Assembly (NCBI GenBank): GCA_963580245.1
Contig: CAUZJO010000001.1
Span: forward strand, 62,001-126,000
From: CAUZJO01 sp963580245
GTDB lineage: Bacteria > Sumerlaeota > Sumerlaeia > MVZB01
Reading direction: 5' to 3'
DNA length: 64,000 nucleotides
The translations under genes were made by a program, and so were the position numbers. The notes under the pieces are model-generated. The model ran no database searches. It was not told where the DNA came from and saw only the letters and a program-made list of their open reading frames with translations. Shown here in pieces: positions 7,494-16,226 of the stretch. How positions within the stretch are numbered: the first letter of the stretch is position 1; each line of letters opens with the position of its first letter.

Positions 7494-8609
7494 GTGGTGA
7501 TTGAACAAGAAGATCTGGCGCCAACCCTGCAACGCGTCCAACAGCGCGTGGCCGAGGCGCGCGAGTACCTGAACTTCGAGCGGCTCCGTGATCAGATCGA
7601 GCAGATGGAGGTGCAGTCGGCCCGCGAGGGGTTTTGGGGCGACGTGGCGGCGGCCCAGGACCATATGCGGCGCCTCAATCGGCTCAAGTCATCGCTGACC
7701 CCCTGGGAAGCCCTCGAGACGGAGGTCCGAGACGCCCTCGAGCTCGCCGAGATGGCCCAGGGCGACCCCGCCATGACCCAGGAGCTGATCGAGAACGCCG
7801 AAAAGCTGGACCGCACGCTCGGCAGCCTCGAGACGCGTGTCCTGCTCAAGGACCCCGACGACGAGAAGCCCGCCTACCTCCACATCCACGCCGGGGCCGG
7901 CGGCACCGAGTCGTGCGACTGGGTCCAGATGCTGCTGCGGATGTATGCCCGCTGGTGCGAGCGAAAGGGTTACGAGGTGGAGCAGGTCGAGATGACCGAA
8001 GGGGAGGAGGCTGGCCTGCGCAGCGTCACCCTGCTGATCAAGGGCGAGTACCCCTTCGGGATGCTCAAGTCCGAGTGCGGTGTCCATCGCCTGGTCCGCA
8101 TCTCGCCCTTCGACGCCAACAAACGGCGCCACACGTCGTTCTGCTCGGTGGACGTCTGGCCCCAGGTCGATGACAGCATCGAGGTCGATATCAAGGACGA
8201 GGACCTCAAGATCGATACGTTTCGCGCGTCGGGGGCGGGCGGCCAGCACGTCAATAAGACCTCCTCGGCCGTGCGCATCACCCACCTGCCGACCAAGATC
8301 GTCGTCTCCTGCCAGAACGAACGCAGTCAGCACCAGAACAAGGCGCGGGCGATCAAGATGCTCCAGGGACGGCTCTATCAGTTCCACCGCGATCTGCAAC
8401 TGGCCGAGGAGGCGGTGCGCGAGGATTCGAAGATGGAAATCACATGGGGCAGCCAGATCCGCTCTTACGTCTTCCAGCCCTACCAGATGGTCAAGGACGT
8501 GCGCACCCGCCACGAAACCGGCAACATCCCGGCGGTGATGGACGGCGATATCGACGGTTTCCTCGAAGCCTACCTGCGTTGGTCGGCCGGCGCTTCGGCA
8601 CCCAAGTAG
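7494..8609 (+). CDS. prfB: Peptide chain release factor 2
   Basis: Recognises UGA/UAA in the ribosomal A site and triggers peptidyl-tRNA hydrolysis. The 371-residue protein has the RF2-specific SPF tripeptide at 204-206 (in GVHRLVRISPFD) and the catalytic GGQ at 249-251 (in SGAGGQHVNKT). The full N-terminal helical domain, including GFWGD near 46, is in one frame, so the programmed +1 frameshift used by many bacteria to autoregulate RF2 is absent. It starts at GTG 7494 with a second GTG following; GGAG lies about 10 nt upstream. Tandem hairpins precede it. Confidence 0.95.
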   Translation: MVIEQEDLAPTLQRVQQRVAEAREYLNFERLRDQIEQMEVQSAREGFWGDVAAAQDHMRRLNRLKSSLTPWEALETEVRDALELAEMAQGDPAMTQELIENAEKLDRTLGSLETRVLLKDPDDEKPAYLHIHAGAGGTESCDWVQMLLRMYARWCERKGYEVEQVEMTEGEEAGLRSVTLLIKGEYPFGMLKSECGVHRLVRISPFDANKRRHTSFCSVDVWPQVDDSIEVDIKDEDLKIDTFRASGAGGQHVNKTSSAVRITHLPTKIVVSCQNERSQHQNKARAIKMLQGRLYQFHRDLQLAEEAVREDSKMEITWGSQIRSYVFQPYQMVKDVRTRHETGNIPAVMDGDIDGFLEAYLRWSAGASAPK

Positions 8610-8686
8610 GGCCGGGGAGGGAGGCAAAGCCGACACCTCCTCAAAGGCTTCAAACACCGCAAACGCGCGGTTTTTCGCCGTCGGCT

Positions 8687-8807
8687 CTCGGCTCCCGTCC
8701 TCGTCCTTCGTCCTCGGACTTTTCTGGATTCGATCGGGTGTTCCCAGACCGATGGCCTTTGTTTCGATTGAAGAATTCGAGGACGAAGGACGAGGACGGG
8801 AGCCGAG
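8687..8807. repeat. 30-bp perfect inverted repeat with 61-bp spacer
   Basis: Arms at 8687-8716 and 8778-8807 are exact reverse complements of 30 bp, built of the near-repetitive unit CTCGTCCTTCGTCCTCG, and separated by 61 bp. The structure fills the gap between prfB and the SGNH hydrolase. No open frame spans it. It could be a cruciform-forming repeat, a small non-autonomous mobile element or a strong structured transcript end. Confidence 0.75.
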
Positions 8808-8842
8808 TCTCCGACGCGCCATAGCACTTTGGCGACGGTGCG
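8807..8842 (+). repeat. Dispersed repeat GTCTCCGACGCGCCATAGC (copy A)
   Basis: This 36-bp segment recurs at 17744-17780 with only a few differences, including an invariant CTTTGGCGACGG second half. The two halves are weakly complementary (CCGACGCGCCA / TGGCGACGG). It abuts the right arm of the long inverted repeat. A diverged reverse copy of the first half is near 16154-16173. Confidence 0.55.
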
Positions 8843-8988
8843 AGCCGATCAGATCGGAACTCGGGGACGCTTCTCGGCTCCCCTTCATTGATACCGCGTT
8901 TACTGCGAAAACTGAATAACACCCCCGACATAGCCCTGTTCTGATTGCGCCTATAACTTCATGCGCGATTCCGCTAGGCTTGGGGGCC

Positions 8989-10194
8989 ATGCCGCGCAAG
9001 CGAACCAGGCCCCGCAATAACCCGCCGACCAACCAGGCGGAGACTCCGGTTGAAAAGCCGGCGGCCGGCGACGAGCAGCCCGCCGGGCGTTCCATTCCGT
9101 TACGGCGCCGGTTGATTTACCTTGCCGTCCCCCCCATTGGGTTCGTCCTGCTGTTGCTCATGATCGAGTTGATCGCGCGGCTGGCGATCGAGCCGGTCAG
9201 CAGCCTGGAGACGTTTGTGCGGGTCGCTTACCCCGATTTGGTCGGCGAGAAGGAAGGGGCGCGCGCATTTGAAGGCGATCCGCTGTTGGCCTGGCGCTTC
9301 AAGCCGAACCTCAAGGACCAGTACTGGGATTACACCACGTTCTCGACCAACGAGGCCGGGTTGCGACACAACGGACCGGTCCGGCGCAAGCCGCGCGGCG
9401 GTTTCCGCGTGTTGTGCGTCGGAGACTCGGTGACGTGGGGCTATCGGGTGCCGGTGTCGTTTCCGGAAGCGCCGTTGCGTTTCAACCCCAAACATCGGCC
9501 TTACCCACGACTCCTCGAGGAGATGCTGCGCGCGATGCTCGCCGGACGCGCGGTCGACGTGGTGACGCTGGCCGTGCCGGGTTACACGAGCCATCAGGGA
9601 TTGGCCTGGCTGCGGCGCGACATCGGCCGTTACGATCCCGATCTCGTGATCATCTGCTTTGGCTGGAACGACACTGACACGCGCGCGGCCCCCGACAGCG
9701 AGACGCTGCCGATGGGTTGGACCGCGCGGGCGCGTCGGCGGCTGCTGGGTGCCAGCCGGGCGATGGTCGCCGCCTCGCGCTGGATCGAGGATCGCCGCGC
9801 CGCCGGGAAGGCCGCGACCCCGCCCAAATCCGTCGCGCGTATTTCAGAAGCGCAGTACGTCGAGAACTTCCGCCGCATGACCGACCTGGTCCGGCGCCGC
9901 GGAGCGCGGCCCATCGTCATCGCGCCGATCTATCGCGACGCGGTCACGAACCGAGCCCATGCCCGCCGCATCGCCGCCCACCGCCAAGCCCTCGCCGACG
10001 CCATGCGCGAGCAAGGGACGCCCTATCTGGAGATCCCCGAACTGACCGAAGCCGCCCATCCCGACAACGCGGGCCTGTTCGGCGAGCTGATCCACCCGAA
10101 CCATGTCGGTCACCGGCTGATGACCACCCGGCTGCTGGAGCTGATGCGGGAGCTGAAACTCTTACCGGTTCAGGAGCCTGGGAAGGAAGGATAG
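8989..10194 (+). CDS. SGNH/GDSL-family hydrolase, membrane-anchored
   Basis: About 401 residues from ATG 8989 (an in-frame TTG lies at 8980; a run of Gs precedes the ATG). A basic, proline-rich cytoplasmic start is followed by one transmembrane helix (LIYLAVPPIGFVLLLLMIELI), then an SGNH-type domain. Block I is VLCVGDSVTWGY with the nucleophile Ser, block III is GWND, and block V is HPNHVGH with the catalytic His. This looks like the planctomycete family of signal-anchored GDSL hydrolases that deacylate cell-surface glycans or lipids; the substrate is unknown. It is separated by 180 bp from iscS. Confidence 0.85.
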   Translation: MPRKRTRPRNNPPTNQAETPVEKPAAGDEQPAGRSIPLRRRLIYLAVPPIGFVLLLLMIELIARLAIEPVSSLETFVRVAYPDLVGEKEGARAFEGDPLLAWRFKPNLKDQYWDYTTFSTNEAGLRHNGPVRRKPRGGFRVLCVGDSVTWGYRVPVSFPEAPLRFNPKHRPYPRLLEEMLRAMLAGRAVDVVTLAVPGYTSHQGLAWLRRDIGRYDPDLVIICFGWNDTDTRAAPDSETLPMGWTARARRRLLGASRAMVAASRWIEDRRAAGKAATPPKSVARISEAQYVENFRRMTDLVRRRGARPIVIAPIYRDAVTNRAHARRIAAHRQALADAMREQGTPYLEIPELTEAAHPDNAGLFGELIHPNHVGHRLMTTRLLELMRELKLLPVQEPGKEG

Positions 10195-10375
10195 AGACCT
10201 CAGCGGTCCCCCAATCAATCTTGGCGCTGAAACGGGTGACTGATATAACTGAGCATGCGAAGGCGTTCTGTCGCCTCGTCATCCGATAACCATGACGTCA
10301 AGAGGACGAGGCCAATAATTATCCATTAACTTTCTGGAATGCCTATCTGGAAGCCTTGGGAAGTCTCTGTAACGA

Positions 10376-11551
10376 ATGCAACTCCCGGTCTACATGGACA
10401 GTCACGCCACCACGCCCTGCGATCCGCGGGTGGTCGAGGCGATGCTGCCGACTTTCACCAAGATGTTCGGCAACGCCGCCAGCCGCGACCACGCCTTCGG
10501 CTGGGAGGCCGAAGCGTTGGTCGAGCAGGCGCGCGACCGGGTCGCGGACCTGCTCGGTGCCGACCCCACCGAAATCGTCTTCACCTCGGGGGCGACCGAG
10601 TCCGATAATCTGGCGATCAAGGGGGTTGCCGGCGTCTACGGCGGGAAGGGCCGCCACGTCATCACCTGCCAAACCGAGCACGAGGCCGTCCTGGAGACCT
10701 GCCGGAGCCTGGAGGCGGGGGGTTTCGAGGTGACGCGCCTGCCGGTGCAGCCCGACGGCTTGATCCGCCCCGGCGAGCTGGCCGCGGCCATCCGCGACGA
10801 CACGATCCTCGTCTCGATCATGTACGCCAACAACGAGATCGGCGTAATCCAGCCGATCGGCGAGATCGGGCGGCTGTGTAAGGCCAGGGGGGTTCTCTTC
10901 CACTGCGACGCAGTCCAGGCGATGGACTGGGTGGCGATCGACGCGCGGGTGCTGGGCATTGACCTGCTCTCCATTTCGGGACACAAGATGCACGGGCCCA
11001 AGGGGGTCGGGGCACTCTACGCGCGGCGGCGTGGCCCGCGCGTTCGCCTCCAACCCCAGATGAGCGGTGGGGGTCATGAGCGCGGCCTGCGCTCGGGGAC
11101 GCTCAACGTGCCGGGGATCGTCGGGCTGGGCAAGGCCGCCGAGATCGCCGCCGCCCAGCGCGAGGAGGACGGCCGGCGGGTGCGCGGGCTGCGCGACCGG
11201 CTCCTCGATGCGATCACCTCGCGCCTGCCCAAAGTCGTCGTCAACGGGTCCCTGGAGCGGCGTCTCCCCAATAACCTGCACCTATCGTTTCCTGGGATTC
11301 GTGCCGAAACGATGCTCAAGGGCATGCGGGATCTGGCCGTCAGCTCAGGGGCAGCCTGCGCCTCGGCGACCCAGGAGCCCTCCCATGTCCTGCGGGCCCT
11401 GGGGGTCCCCGATGAGCTGGCCGAGTGCTCGCTGCGGTTCGGCCTGCACCGTTTCACGACCCCCGAAGAGGTCGCATTCGCCGCCGACCAGGTCGTCCGG
11501 ACCGTCCAGCGGCTCCGGGAAAAGAGCCCGAGGGCGAGTATAGACATCTGA
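10376..11551 (+). CDS. iscS: Cysteine desulfurase (IscS/NifS class)
   Basis: A PLP enzyme that takes sulfur from L-cysteine for Fe-S cluster assembly and tRNA thiolation. The 391-residue protein has TEHEAV with the PLP-stacking His102, the Schiff-base lysine K204 in SISGHKMHGPKG, and the persulfide Cys328 in a long flexible loop (SSGAACASATQEPSHVL). The loop type places it in the IscS/NifS group rather than SufS. An A-type Fe-S carrier follows at 11731 and the Fe-S enzyme IspH at 12082, so sulfur supply, delivery and a client are in one run. No iscU scaffold is adjacent. Confidence 0.93.
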   Translation: MQLPVYMDSHATTPCDPRVVEAMLPTFTKMFGNAASRDHAFGWEAEALVEQARDRVADLLGADPTEIVFTSGATESDNLAIKGVAGVYGGKGRHVITCQTEHEAVLETCRSLEAGGFEVTRLPVQPDGLIRPGELAAAIRDDTILVSIMYANNEIGVIQPIGEIGRLCKARGVLFHCDAVQAMDWVAIDARVLGIDLLSISGHKMHGPKGVGALYARRRGPRVRLQPQMSGGGHERGLRSGTLNVPGIVGLGKAAEIAAAQREEDGRRVRGLRDRLLDAITSRLPKVVVNGSLERRLPNNLHLSFPGIRAETMLKGMRDLAVSSGAACASATQEPSHVLRALGVPDELAECSLRFGLHRFTTPEEVAFAADQVVRTVQRLREKSPRASIDI

Positions 11552-11588
11552 ATTGAAAGGACTTACGATCAAAATGAAGGATGGCCGG

Positions 11589-11617
11589 TTGACGCCTGAG
11601 GGCCGTTGTGCTAGGCT
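11589..11617 (+). promoter_or_regulatory. Possible promoter upstream of the A-type carrier gene
   Basis: TTGACG (11589-11594), then a 17-nt spacer and TAGGCT (11612-11617), on the coding strand 114 bp before the iscA-like ATG. This would allow iscA-ispH to be expressed independently of iscS. Confidence 0.35.
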
Positions 11618-11730
11618 CTTTGAGGGTTGACTTTTGAAAGCCGGCCCCTCACAGTATCCTCCGGGAACTAAAGTCCGCTTCCAGATCAGCACCTTCAACT
11701 AGAGATTCGTATCGATCGAGGAGAACGGGA

Positions 11731-12054
11731 ATGCTTCATGTCACGCCGTTGGCGGTTTCAGAGATTAAGCGCCTGCTCAAGGATAGGGGTCATCAGGACT
11801 ATGGGATGCGTGTCGGCGTCAAAGGCGGCGGTTGCTCGGGGCTGTCTTATCTGATGGACGCCGAAGAGCGGCCCCAGGAACACGACCGGGTCTTCGAGGT
11901 GGAAGGGGTCCGATTGTTCTGCGACCCCAAGAGCTATCTCTACCTGAGCGGCCTGACCCTAGACTACAGCAATCAACTGATCGGCGGCGGATTCCAATTC
12001 AGCAATCCCAACGCCACCCGCACCTGCTCGTGCGGGACCTCGTTCAGCGTTTAA
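11731..12054 (+). CDS. A-type iron-sulfur carrier (IscA/ErpA/HesB family)
   Basis: Accepts and delivers Fe-S clusters to apo-enzymes. The 107-residue protein has the three family cysteines: C35 in KGGGCSGLSY and C99/C101 in the CSCG motif near the C-terminus. GAGGAG precedes the ATG by about 9 nt. It sits 180 bp after iscS and 27 bp before ispH, which encodes a [4Fe-4S] enzyme. IscA, ErpA and SufA cannot be told apart from sequence alone; proximity to ispH would suit an ErpA-like role, since ErpA matures IspG/IspH in E. coli. Confidence 0.93.
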   Translation: MLHVTPLAVSEIKRLLKDRGHQDYGMRVGVKGGGCSGLSYLMDAEERPQEHDRVFEVEGVRLFCDPKSYLYLSGLTLDYSNQLIGGGFQFSNPNATRTCSCGTSFSV

Positions 12055-12081
12055 GGCGCCTCGGCGCCTAGAATTCCACCG

Positions 12082-13302
12082 ATGCCCCCCACCCCCCCCA
12101 CCGATACCTTGCCCTATGCCAAAGACGGCCTGATCCGCCGCAGTTTCGGCCTGAAGTCCGAAATCATGGAGGATCTGGACACCGACTATCACTCCGCCAT
12201 CACCACGCGCATTAGGGAGAATGGAAACCGATGGGAGATGGGCGGCCTGCGCCTGCGGCTGGCTGCGGAGTTCGGCTTCTGCTACGGGGTCGATAAGGCC
12301 ATCGACCTGTCCTACGAGACCCGCCGTCGCTTTCCGGACAAGCGGCTCTATCTGACCGGCGAGATCATCCATAACCAGCGGGTCAACCGGCGTCTGTTGG
12401 AGATGGACTACCGGTTCCTCTCCGGCCAGTACGCCAAGGGTAGCGAGATCGACGAGATCCGGCCCGAGGACGTGGTCGTCCTTCCGGCCTTTGGGGTGGA
12501 GACCGGCCTTCTGCAACGACTGCGCGACATCGGTTGCATCATCGTCGACACCACCTGCGGCTCGGTCATGCATGTGTGGAAGCGGGTGGAACGCTACGCG
12601 CGCGAGGGCTTCACGTCGGTTATCCACGGCAAATGGTTCCACGAGGAGACCATCGCCACCTGTTCGCACGTCACCCAACATGAAGGGGGCCGCTACCTGG
12701 TCGTGCTCGACAAGGAGGAGGCCCGGCAAGTCTGCGATTTTCTGCGCAACGGCCAAGGCGCCCAGGGGCTGCAAGAGAAGTTCACGAAGGAAATCTCGGA
12801 GGGGTTTGATTTCACGCGGGACTTGGAAAAGATCGGCGTGGCGAACCAGACAACGATGCTTTCATCGGAGTCGCTCGAGATCGGCGCCATGGTCCGCGAG
12901 GCGATGGCCGAGCGACGCGGCGAGGCCTACGCCGCCGAGAATTTCCGCTCCTTCGATACGATCTGCCATGCCACCCAGGACCGCCAGGACGCCGTGCTGG
13001 AGATGATGCGCGAGCCGCCCGACGTGATGATCGTGGTGGGCGGCCTTAACAGCTCCAACACCGGTCACCTGTGCGAGATCGCCTCCCAGCATTGCCCAAC
13101 GTATTATATCGACGACGCCTCGCGGCTGCTTTCGCCTCGCGAGATCATGCATAAACCGCCCGAAGCCGACGCGGCGATGGTCACCAGCTCGGACTGGCTG
13201 CCCGAGTGCCGGCCGATTGAGATCGGCCTGACCGCCGGTGCCTCCACTCCCAATAAGCTCATCGGCGAGGTGGTTGAGCGCCTGGCCCAATGGGAGCTTT
13301 AA
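12082..13302 (+). CDS. ispH: 4-hydroxy-3-methylbut-2-enyl diphosphate reductase (long, cyanobacterial/plant type)
   Basis: Last step of the MEP isoprenoid pathway, giving IPP and DMAPP through a [4Fe-4S] cluster. Three cluster cysteines are present (C67 in FGFCYGV, C159 in DTTCGS, C295 in TICHATQDRQ), with HEE at 187-189 and GGLNSSNTGH downstream. The 406-residue length, the roughly 55-residue N-terminal extension (FGLKSEIMEDLDTDYHSAIT) and the internal insertion match the cyanobacterial/plastid form, not the ~310-residue E. coli form. The start is ATG 12082 with a weak ribosome site; a GC-rich hairpin (12055-12069) lies in the 27-bp gap after the carrier gene. Confidence 0.95.
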   Translation: MPPTPPTDTLPYAKDGLIRRSFGLKSEIMEDLDTDYHSAITTRIRENGNRWEMGGLRLRLAAEFGFCYGVDKAIDLSYETRRRFPDKRLYLTGEIIHNQRVNRRLLEMDYRFLSGQYAKGSEIDEIRPEDVVVLPAFGVETGLLQRLRDIGCIIVDTTCGSVMHVWKRVERYAREGFTSVIHGKWFHEETIATCSHVTQHEGGRYLVVLDKEEARQVCDFLRNGQGAQGLQEKFTKEISEGFDFTRDLEKIGVANQTTMLSSESLEIGAMVREAMAERRGEAYAAENFRSFDTICHATQDRQDAVLEMMREPPDVMIVVGGLNSSNTGHLCEIASQHCPTYYIDDASRLLSPREIMHKPPEADAAMVTSSDWLPECRPIEIGLTAGASTPNKLIGEVVERLAQWEL

Positions 13303-13345
13303 GGGGCCGTTGGTTGCAGGCTAACCCGAGGCCCCGCCCGCCGTT

Positions 13346-14038
13346 TCAAGAACCCTCGCCCGACGGGTAAACCTCGATGACCACGCGGCGATTCATCGTC
13401 CGTCCCGCTTCTGTCTGATTGTCCCCCACCGGAGCCGATTCGCCCAAGCCGACCGCTTCGACCCGCCTTGGATCTACCCGATTGGCGGTCAGGTGATTGC
13501 GCACCATATCGGCGCGGCGTTGCGAGAGGTCCACGTTGGTGGCATCGGACCCTTCGCTGCTGGCGTAACCCATGACGACGACCCGCGAGTCGGGGTATTC
13601 AACCAGCACGTCGGCGATCTCGGCGATTTTCTCGGCCCCCTTCGCCGTCAGGGCCGATGAGCCTTGCTCGAAGAGCACCAGCTCATGGATGCTCAGCTCG
13701 AGGTGTTCGGGTCGATAGGCGTCCTCTTCGGGATAATACGTCTCCTCATAAGTCTCGACGTCGACCTGATCAATACGGTCGAACTTCTTGGCTTGCCGAT
13801 CAACGGCCCAGCCGACGCCGGCGCCCAAAAGCCCGCCCGCGGCCGCGCCGATCGCCGCTCCCTCGTATTTATGACCGGACTGATGACCGATGATCCCGCC
13901 GGCCACCGCGCCGGTGATGGCCCCGATCGTCGCCCCGCTAGCCACTTTGTGCTCCCCCATCGTCTGGCAACCGGTCGGGCCGATGATGAGGACCGGGACC
14001 AGCATCCACATCAACCATCGCTGCAACGTCTGTGTCAT
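13346..14038 (-). CDS. Glycine-zipper OmpA-family lipoprotein
   Basis: A 230-residue protein anchored in the outer membrane and peptidoglycan. The N-terminal signal ends in a lipobox-like GPTGC (Cys about 24). A glycine-zipper domain follows (residues ~33-80: GATIGAITGAVAGGIIG and GAAIGAAAGGLLGAGVG). The C-terminal half is an OmpA/MotB peptidoglycan-binding domain: LFEQGSSALTAKGAEKIAEIA, then MGYASSEG, LSQRRADMVRNHL, GLGESAPV and the terminal MNRRVVIEV. The layout is like YiaD. It is convergent with ispH and upstream of a palindromic repeat. Confidence 0.9.
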   Translation of the reverse strand: MTQTLQRWLMWMLVPVLIIGPTGCQTMGEHKVASGATIGAITGAVAGGIIGHQSGHKYEGAAIGAAAGGLLGAGVGWAVDRQAKKFDRIDQVDVETYEETYYPEEDAYRPEHLELSIHELVLFEQGSSALTAKGAEKIAEIADVLVEYPDSRVVVMGYASSEGSDATNVDLSQRRADMVRNHLTANRVDPRRVEAVGLGESAPVGDNQTEAGRTMNRRVVIEVYPSGEGS

Positions 14039-14169
14039 GATTGCGCTCCTTCTCTTCCGAACTACTTCGCGGCCACGTTTGGGGCCCCGATCGGGAACGT
14101 CACTCCCTCTATGTTAGACTATCTCTATCACAGATGGTTCCGTCATCGCCGCCGCAAAGGTTAAAGGGG

Positions 14170-14435
14170 TACGTCTCACGGCTCCTTGAGATGCGCCCAA
14201 GGGCCGCGAGCACAAGTCAGTTCTCTTGCTCCCTGAAGGGGAGCAATATGAATAGCCAGGGGTGACAACCCCTGGCTTGTAGGGGCCCCAAGACGTCACG
14301 ACCCTGGAGGGGTCGAACAGGCCGCATCACGCTGTGGTTCAACCCTTTCAGGATTGTCGCGATTTTGGGACCGCGAACCGTGGTTTGTCACCCACGGCTA
14401 ATCACATTCGACCCCTGTGGGGTCGCATATAAGGA
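14170..14435 (-). repeat. Composite hairpin-array repeat, copy 2 (inverse orientation)
   Basis: Read on the minus strand, this reproduces copy 1 at 3346-3660 unit by unit. The order is the GACCCC..GGGGTC palindrome, GAATGTGATTAGCCGTG, the ACGG..CCGT unit, AACCCT/AGGGTT hairpins, GTGATGCGGCCTGTTC, GGGTCGTGACG, GGGGCCCC, the CCAGGGGT..ACCCCTGG hairpin, GCTCCCC..GGGAGC and CATCTCA..TGAGACG. Identity is roughly four bases in five by eye, with compensating changes in stems. It fills the interval between the OmpA-type gene and zwf; open frames that enter it from zwf are spurious. Confidence 0.7.
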
Positions 14436-14579
14436 ATGATTTGGTTTCTGCCCCGCGCCGCCAAGGTTGCCTCTCGCGGGTTCGTCAGATGCAGCCCGTG
14501 GTTTATCGGCGGACCGAAACTCCTTGAAAACGGAGGTTCAACGGAGCACTCTGTCCTAAAATGGAGTATGGGGCACCCA

Positions 14580-16133
14580 ATGGAGACAACGCTAAAACCG
14601 CACGTTCAGGTTCGCGGGGAATTCTGTCTGGAGACGCGGCCCAAGTCCTGTGGGGTGATTATCTTTGGGGCATCGGGCGACCTGACCGCCCGCAAACTGA
14701 TCCCCTCGCTGTTCACCGTCTATTGCCGCAAGCTGCTGCCCAAGAAGTTCTTCGTGCTCGGCGCGGCGCGCAGCCCGATGAGCGACGAATCCTTCCGCGA
14801 CGCGATGCGCGACGGGTTGATGCAGCACGTCAAGAACCCCGATCCCGATCAGATGCGCGAATTCCTGCGCCACTGCCATTACCATGCGGGCCATTATACC
14901 GAGCCGGACCTCTATCAGGAAATAGCCGGGCGGCTCCGCGAGCTCGACCAGAAGTTCGAAACCGGTGCCCGCCATCTTTTCTACCTGGCCACGCCGCCCA
15001 GCCTCTATGCGCCCATCGTCGAGCAGCTGGGGGAGGCCGGCCTCGTAAGTCAGACCGAGGAGGAAGACGGCGACTGGGCGCGCGTGATCATCGAAAAGCC
15101 CTTCGGTCATGATCTGGCCAGCGCGCTGGCGCTCGATCGGCAATTGCGCAAGAACCTGGCCGAGGACCAGATCTATCGCATCGATCATTACCTGGGTAAG
15201 GAGACGGTGCAGAACATCCTGATGTTCCGGTTCGCCAACTCGATCTTCGAGCCGATCTGGAACGGGCAGTTCGTCGACCACGTGAAGATCACCGTGGCCG
15301 AATCGATCGGCGTCGGCCACCGGGCCGGTTACTTCGAGCAGGCCGGCGTGATACGCGACATGTTCCAGAACCACATGTTGCAGATGCTGGCGTTGGTCGC
15401 GATGGAACCGCCCGCGTCGTTCGACGCCGACCGCGTGCGCGATGAAAAGGTCAAGCTGCTGCGGGCGATCCGGCCGTTCGACTTCGAGAAGCTCGACGAG
15501 GTGTTCATCCGCGGCCAGTACGTCTCGGGCGAGCAGGACGGGGAACAGGTCACGGGTTATCGCGAAGAGGAAGGGGTCGCCCCCAACTCGCACATCGAGA
15601 CCTACGCGGCGGTCAAGCTGCAAGTCGACAACTGGCGCTGGCAAGGGGTGCCGATCTACATGCGCTCGGGCAAGCGCCTGGCGCGGCGTTATAGCGAGAT
15701 CGCGATCACGTTCAAACACATCCCACACTCGATGTTCAGCCCGCTCAAGCCCGCTGAGTTTCATCCCAACGTGCTGGTGCTGAACGTGCAGCCCAACGAA
15801 GGGATCGCGTTGATCATGCAGGCCAAGAGCCCCGGGCCCAAGCTGTGCATGAGCACGCTCAAGATGGACTTCCATTTCCACGATGTGTTCGATGAGAAGC
15901 CGGGCGATGCCTATGAGCGCCTGTTGCTCGACGGGATGCTCGGCGACCAGACGCTGTTCGTGCGTCACGACGACATGGTGGTGGCCTGGTCGCTGATCAC
16001 GCCGATCCTCGAGAAGTGGGAAGCGGAAGGCTCCTACGGCCGCGTCTACCCCTACAAACCCGGCTCCTGGGGCCCCAAGGAGGCCGACGAGCTGCTCGAT
16101 CGCGAGGGCCGGTATTGGATTAATCCGGTGTGA
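14580..16133 (+). CDS. zwf: Glucose-6-phosphate 1-dehydrogenase
   Basis: Oxidises glucose-6-phosphate to 6-phosphogluconolactone with NAD(P)+, the entry step of the oxidative pentose phosphate pathway. The 517-residue form from ATG 14580 (METTLKPHVQ) has the Rossmann motif FGASGDLTARKL near its N-terminus and the active-site signature RIDHYLGKE with its substrate-binding His/Lys. The open frame extends upstream to 14436, but that part lies in repeat DNA and reads as low-complexity sequence. ATG 14568 is an alternative start. No gnd or pgl is adjacent. Confidence 0.94.
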   Translation: METTLKPHVQVRGEFCLETRPKSCGVIIFGASGDLTARKLIPSLFTVYCRKLLPKKFFVLGAARSPMSDESFRDAMRDGLMQHVKNPDPDQMREFLRHCHYHAGHYTEPDLYQEIAGRLRELDQKFETGARHLFYLATPPSLYAPIVEQLGEAGLVSQTEEEDGDWARVIIEKPFGHDLASALALDRQLRKNLAEDQIYRIDHYLGKETVQNILMFRFANSIFEPIWNGQFVDHVKITVAESIGVGHRAGYFEQAGVIRDMFQNHMLQMLALVAMEPPASFDADRVRDEKVKLLRAIRPFDFEKLDEVFIRGQYVSGEQDGEQVTGYREEEGVAPNSHIETYAAVKLQVDNWRWQGVPIYMRSGKRLARRYSEIAITFKHIPHSMFSPLKPAEFHPNVLVLNVQPNEGIALIMQAKSPGPKLCMSTLKMDFHFHDVFDEKPGDAYERLLLDGMLGDQTLFVRHDDMVVAWSLITPILEKWEAEGSYGRVYPYKPGSWGPKEADELLDREGRYWINPV

Positions 16134-16153
16134 GGACCGCTCTCGTATGGAAG

Positions 16154-16212
16154 ATGCGGCGCGTCGGCGACTGAACCCTGAACCCTGGACCCTGACCCCC
16201 CCACCCCCCGCT
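16154..16212. repeat. Telomere-like low-complexity repeat at the glycosyltransferase start
   Basis: A GCGCGTCGGCGAC segment (a diverged reverse copy of the dispersed repeat at 8807 and 17744) is followed by tandem CTGAACC/CCTGAAC units and then poly-C-rich sequence. Related GGGTTTCGGGTCTCGG, AACCCCGAAACCCG and GGGTTCAGGGTTTGG tracts occur at 17037-17070, 17255-17300 and 17792-17810, at the ends of the next two genes. Confidence 0.5.
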
Positions 16213-16226
16213 TCCACGTCATCATC

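Noticed and set aside
7689..9095. Long minus-strand frame opposite prfB (468 codons)
   Set aside because: Antisense shadow of a highly conserved prfB; Arg/Gly/Leu-rich translation with no domain.
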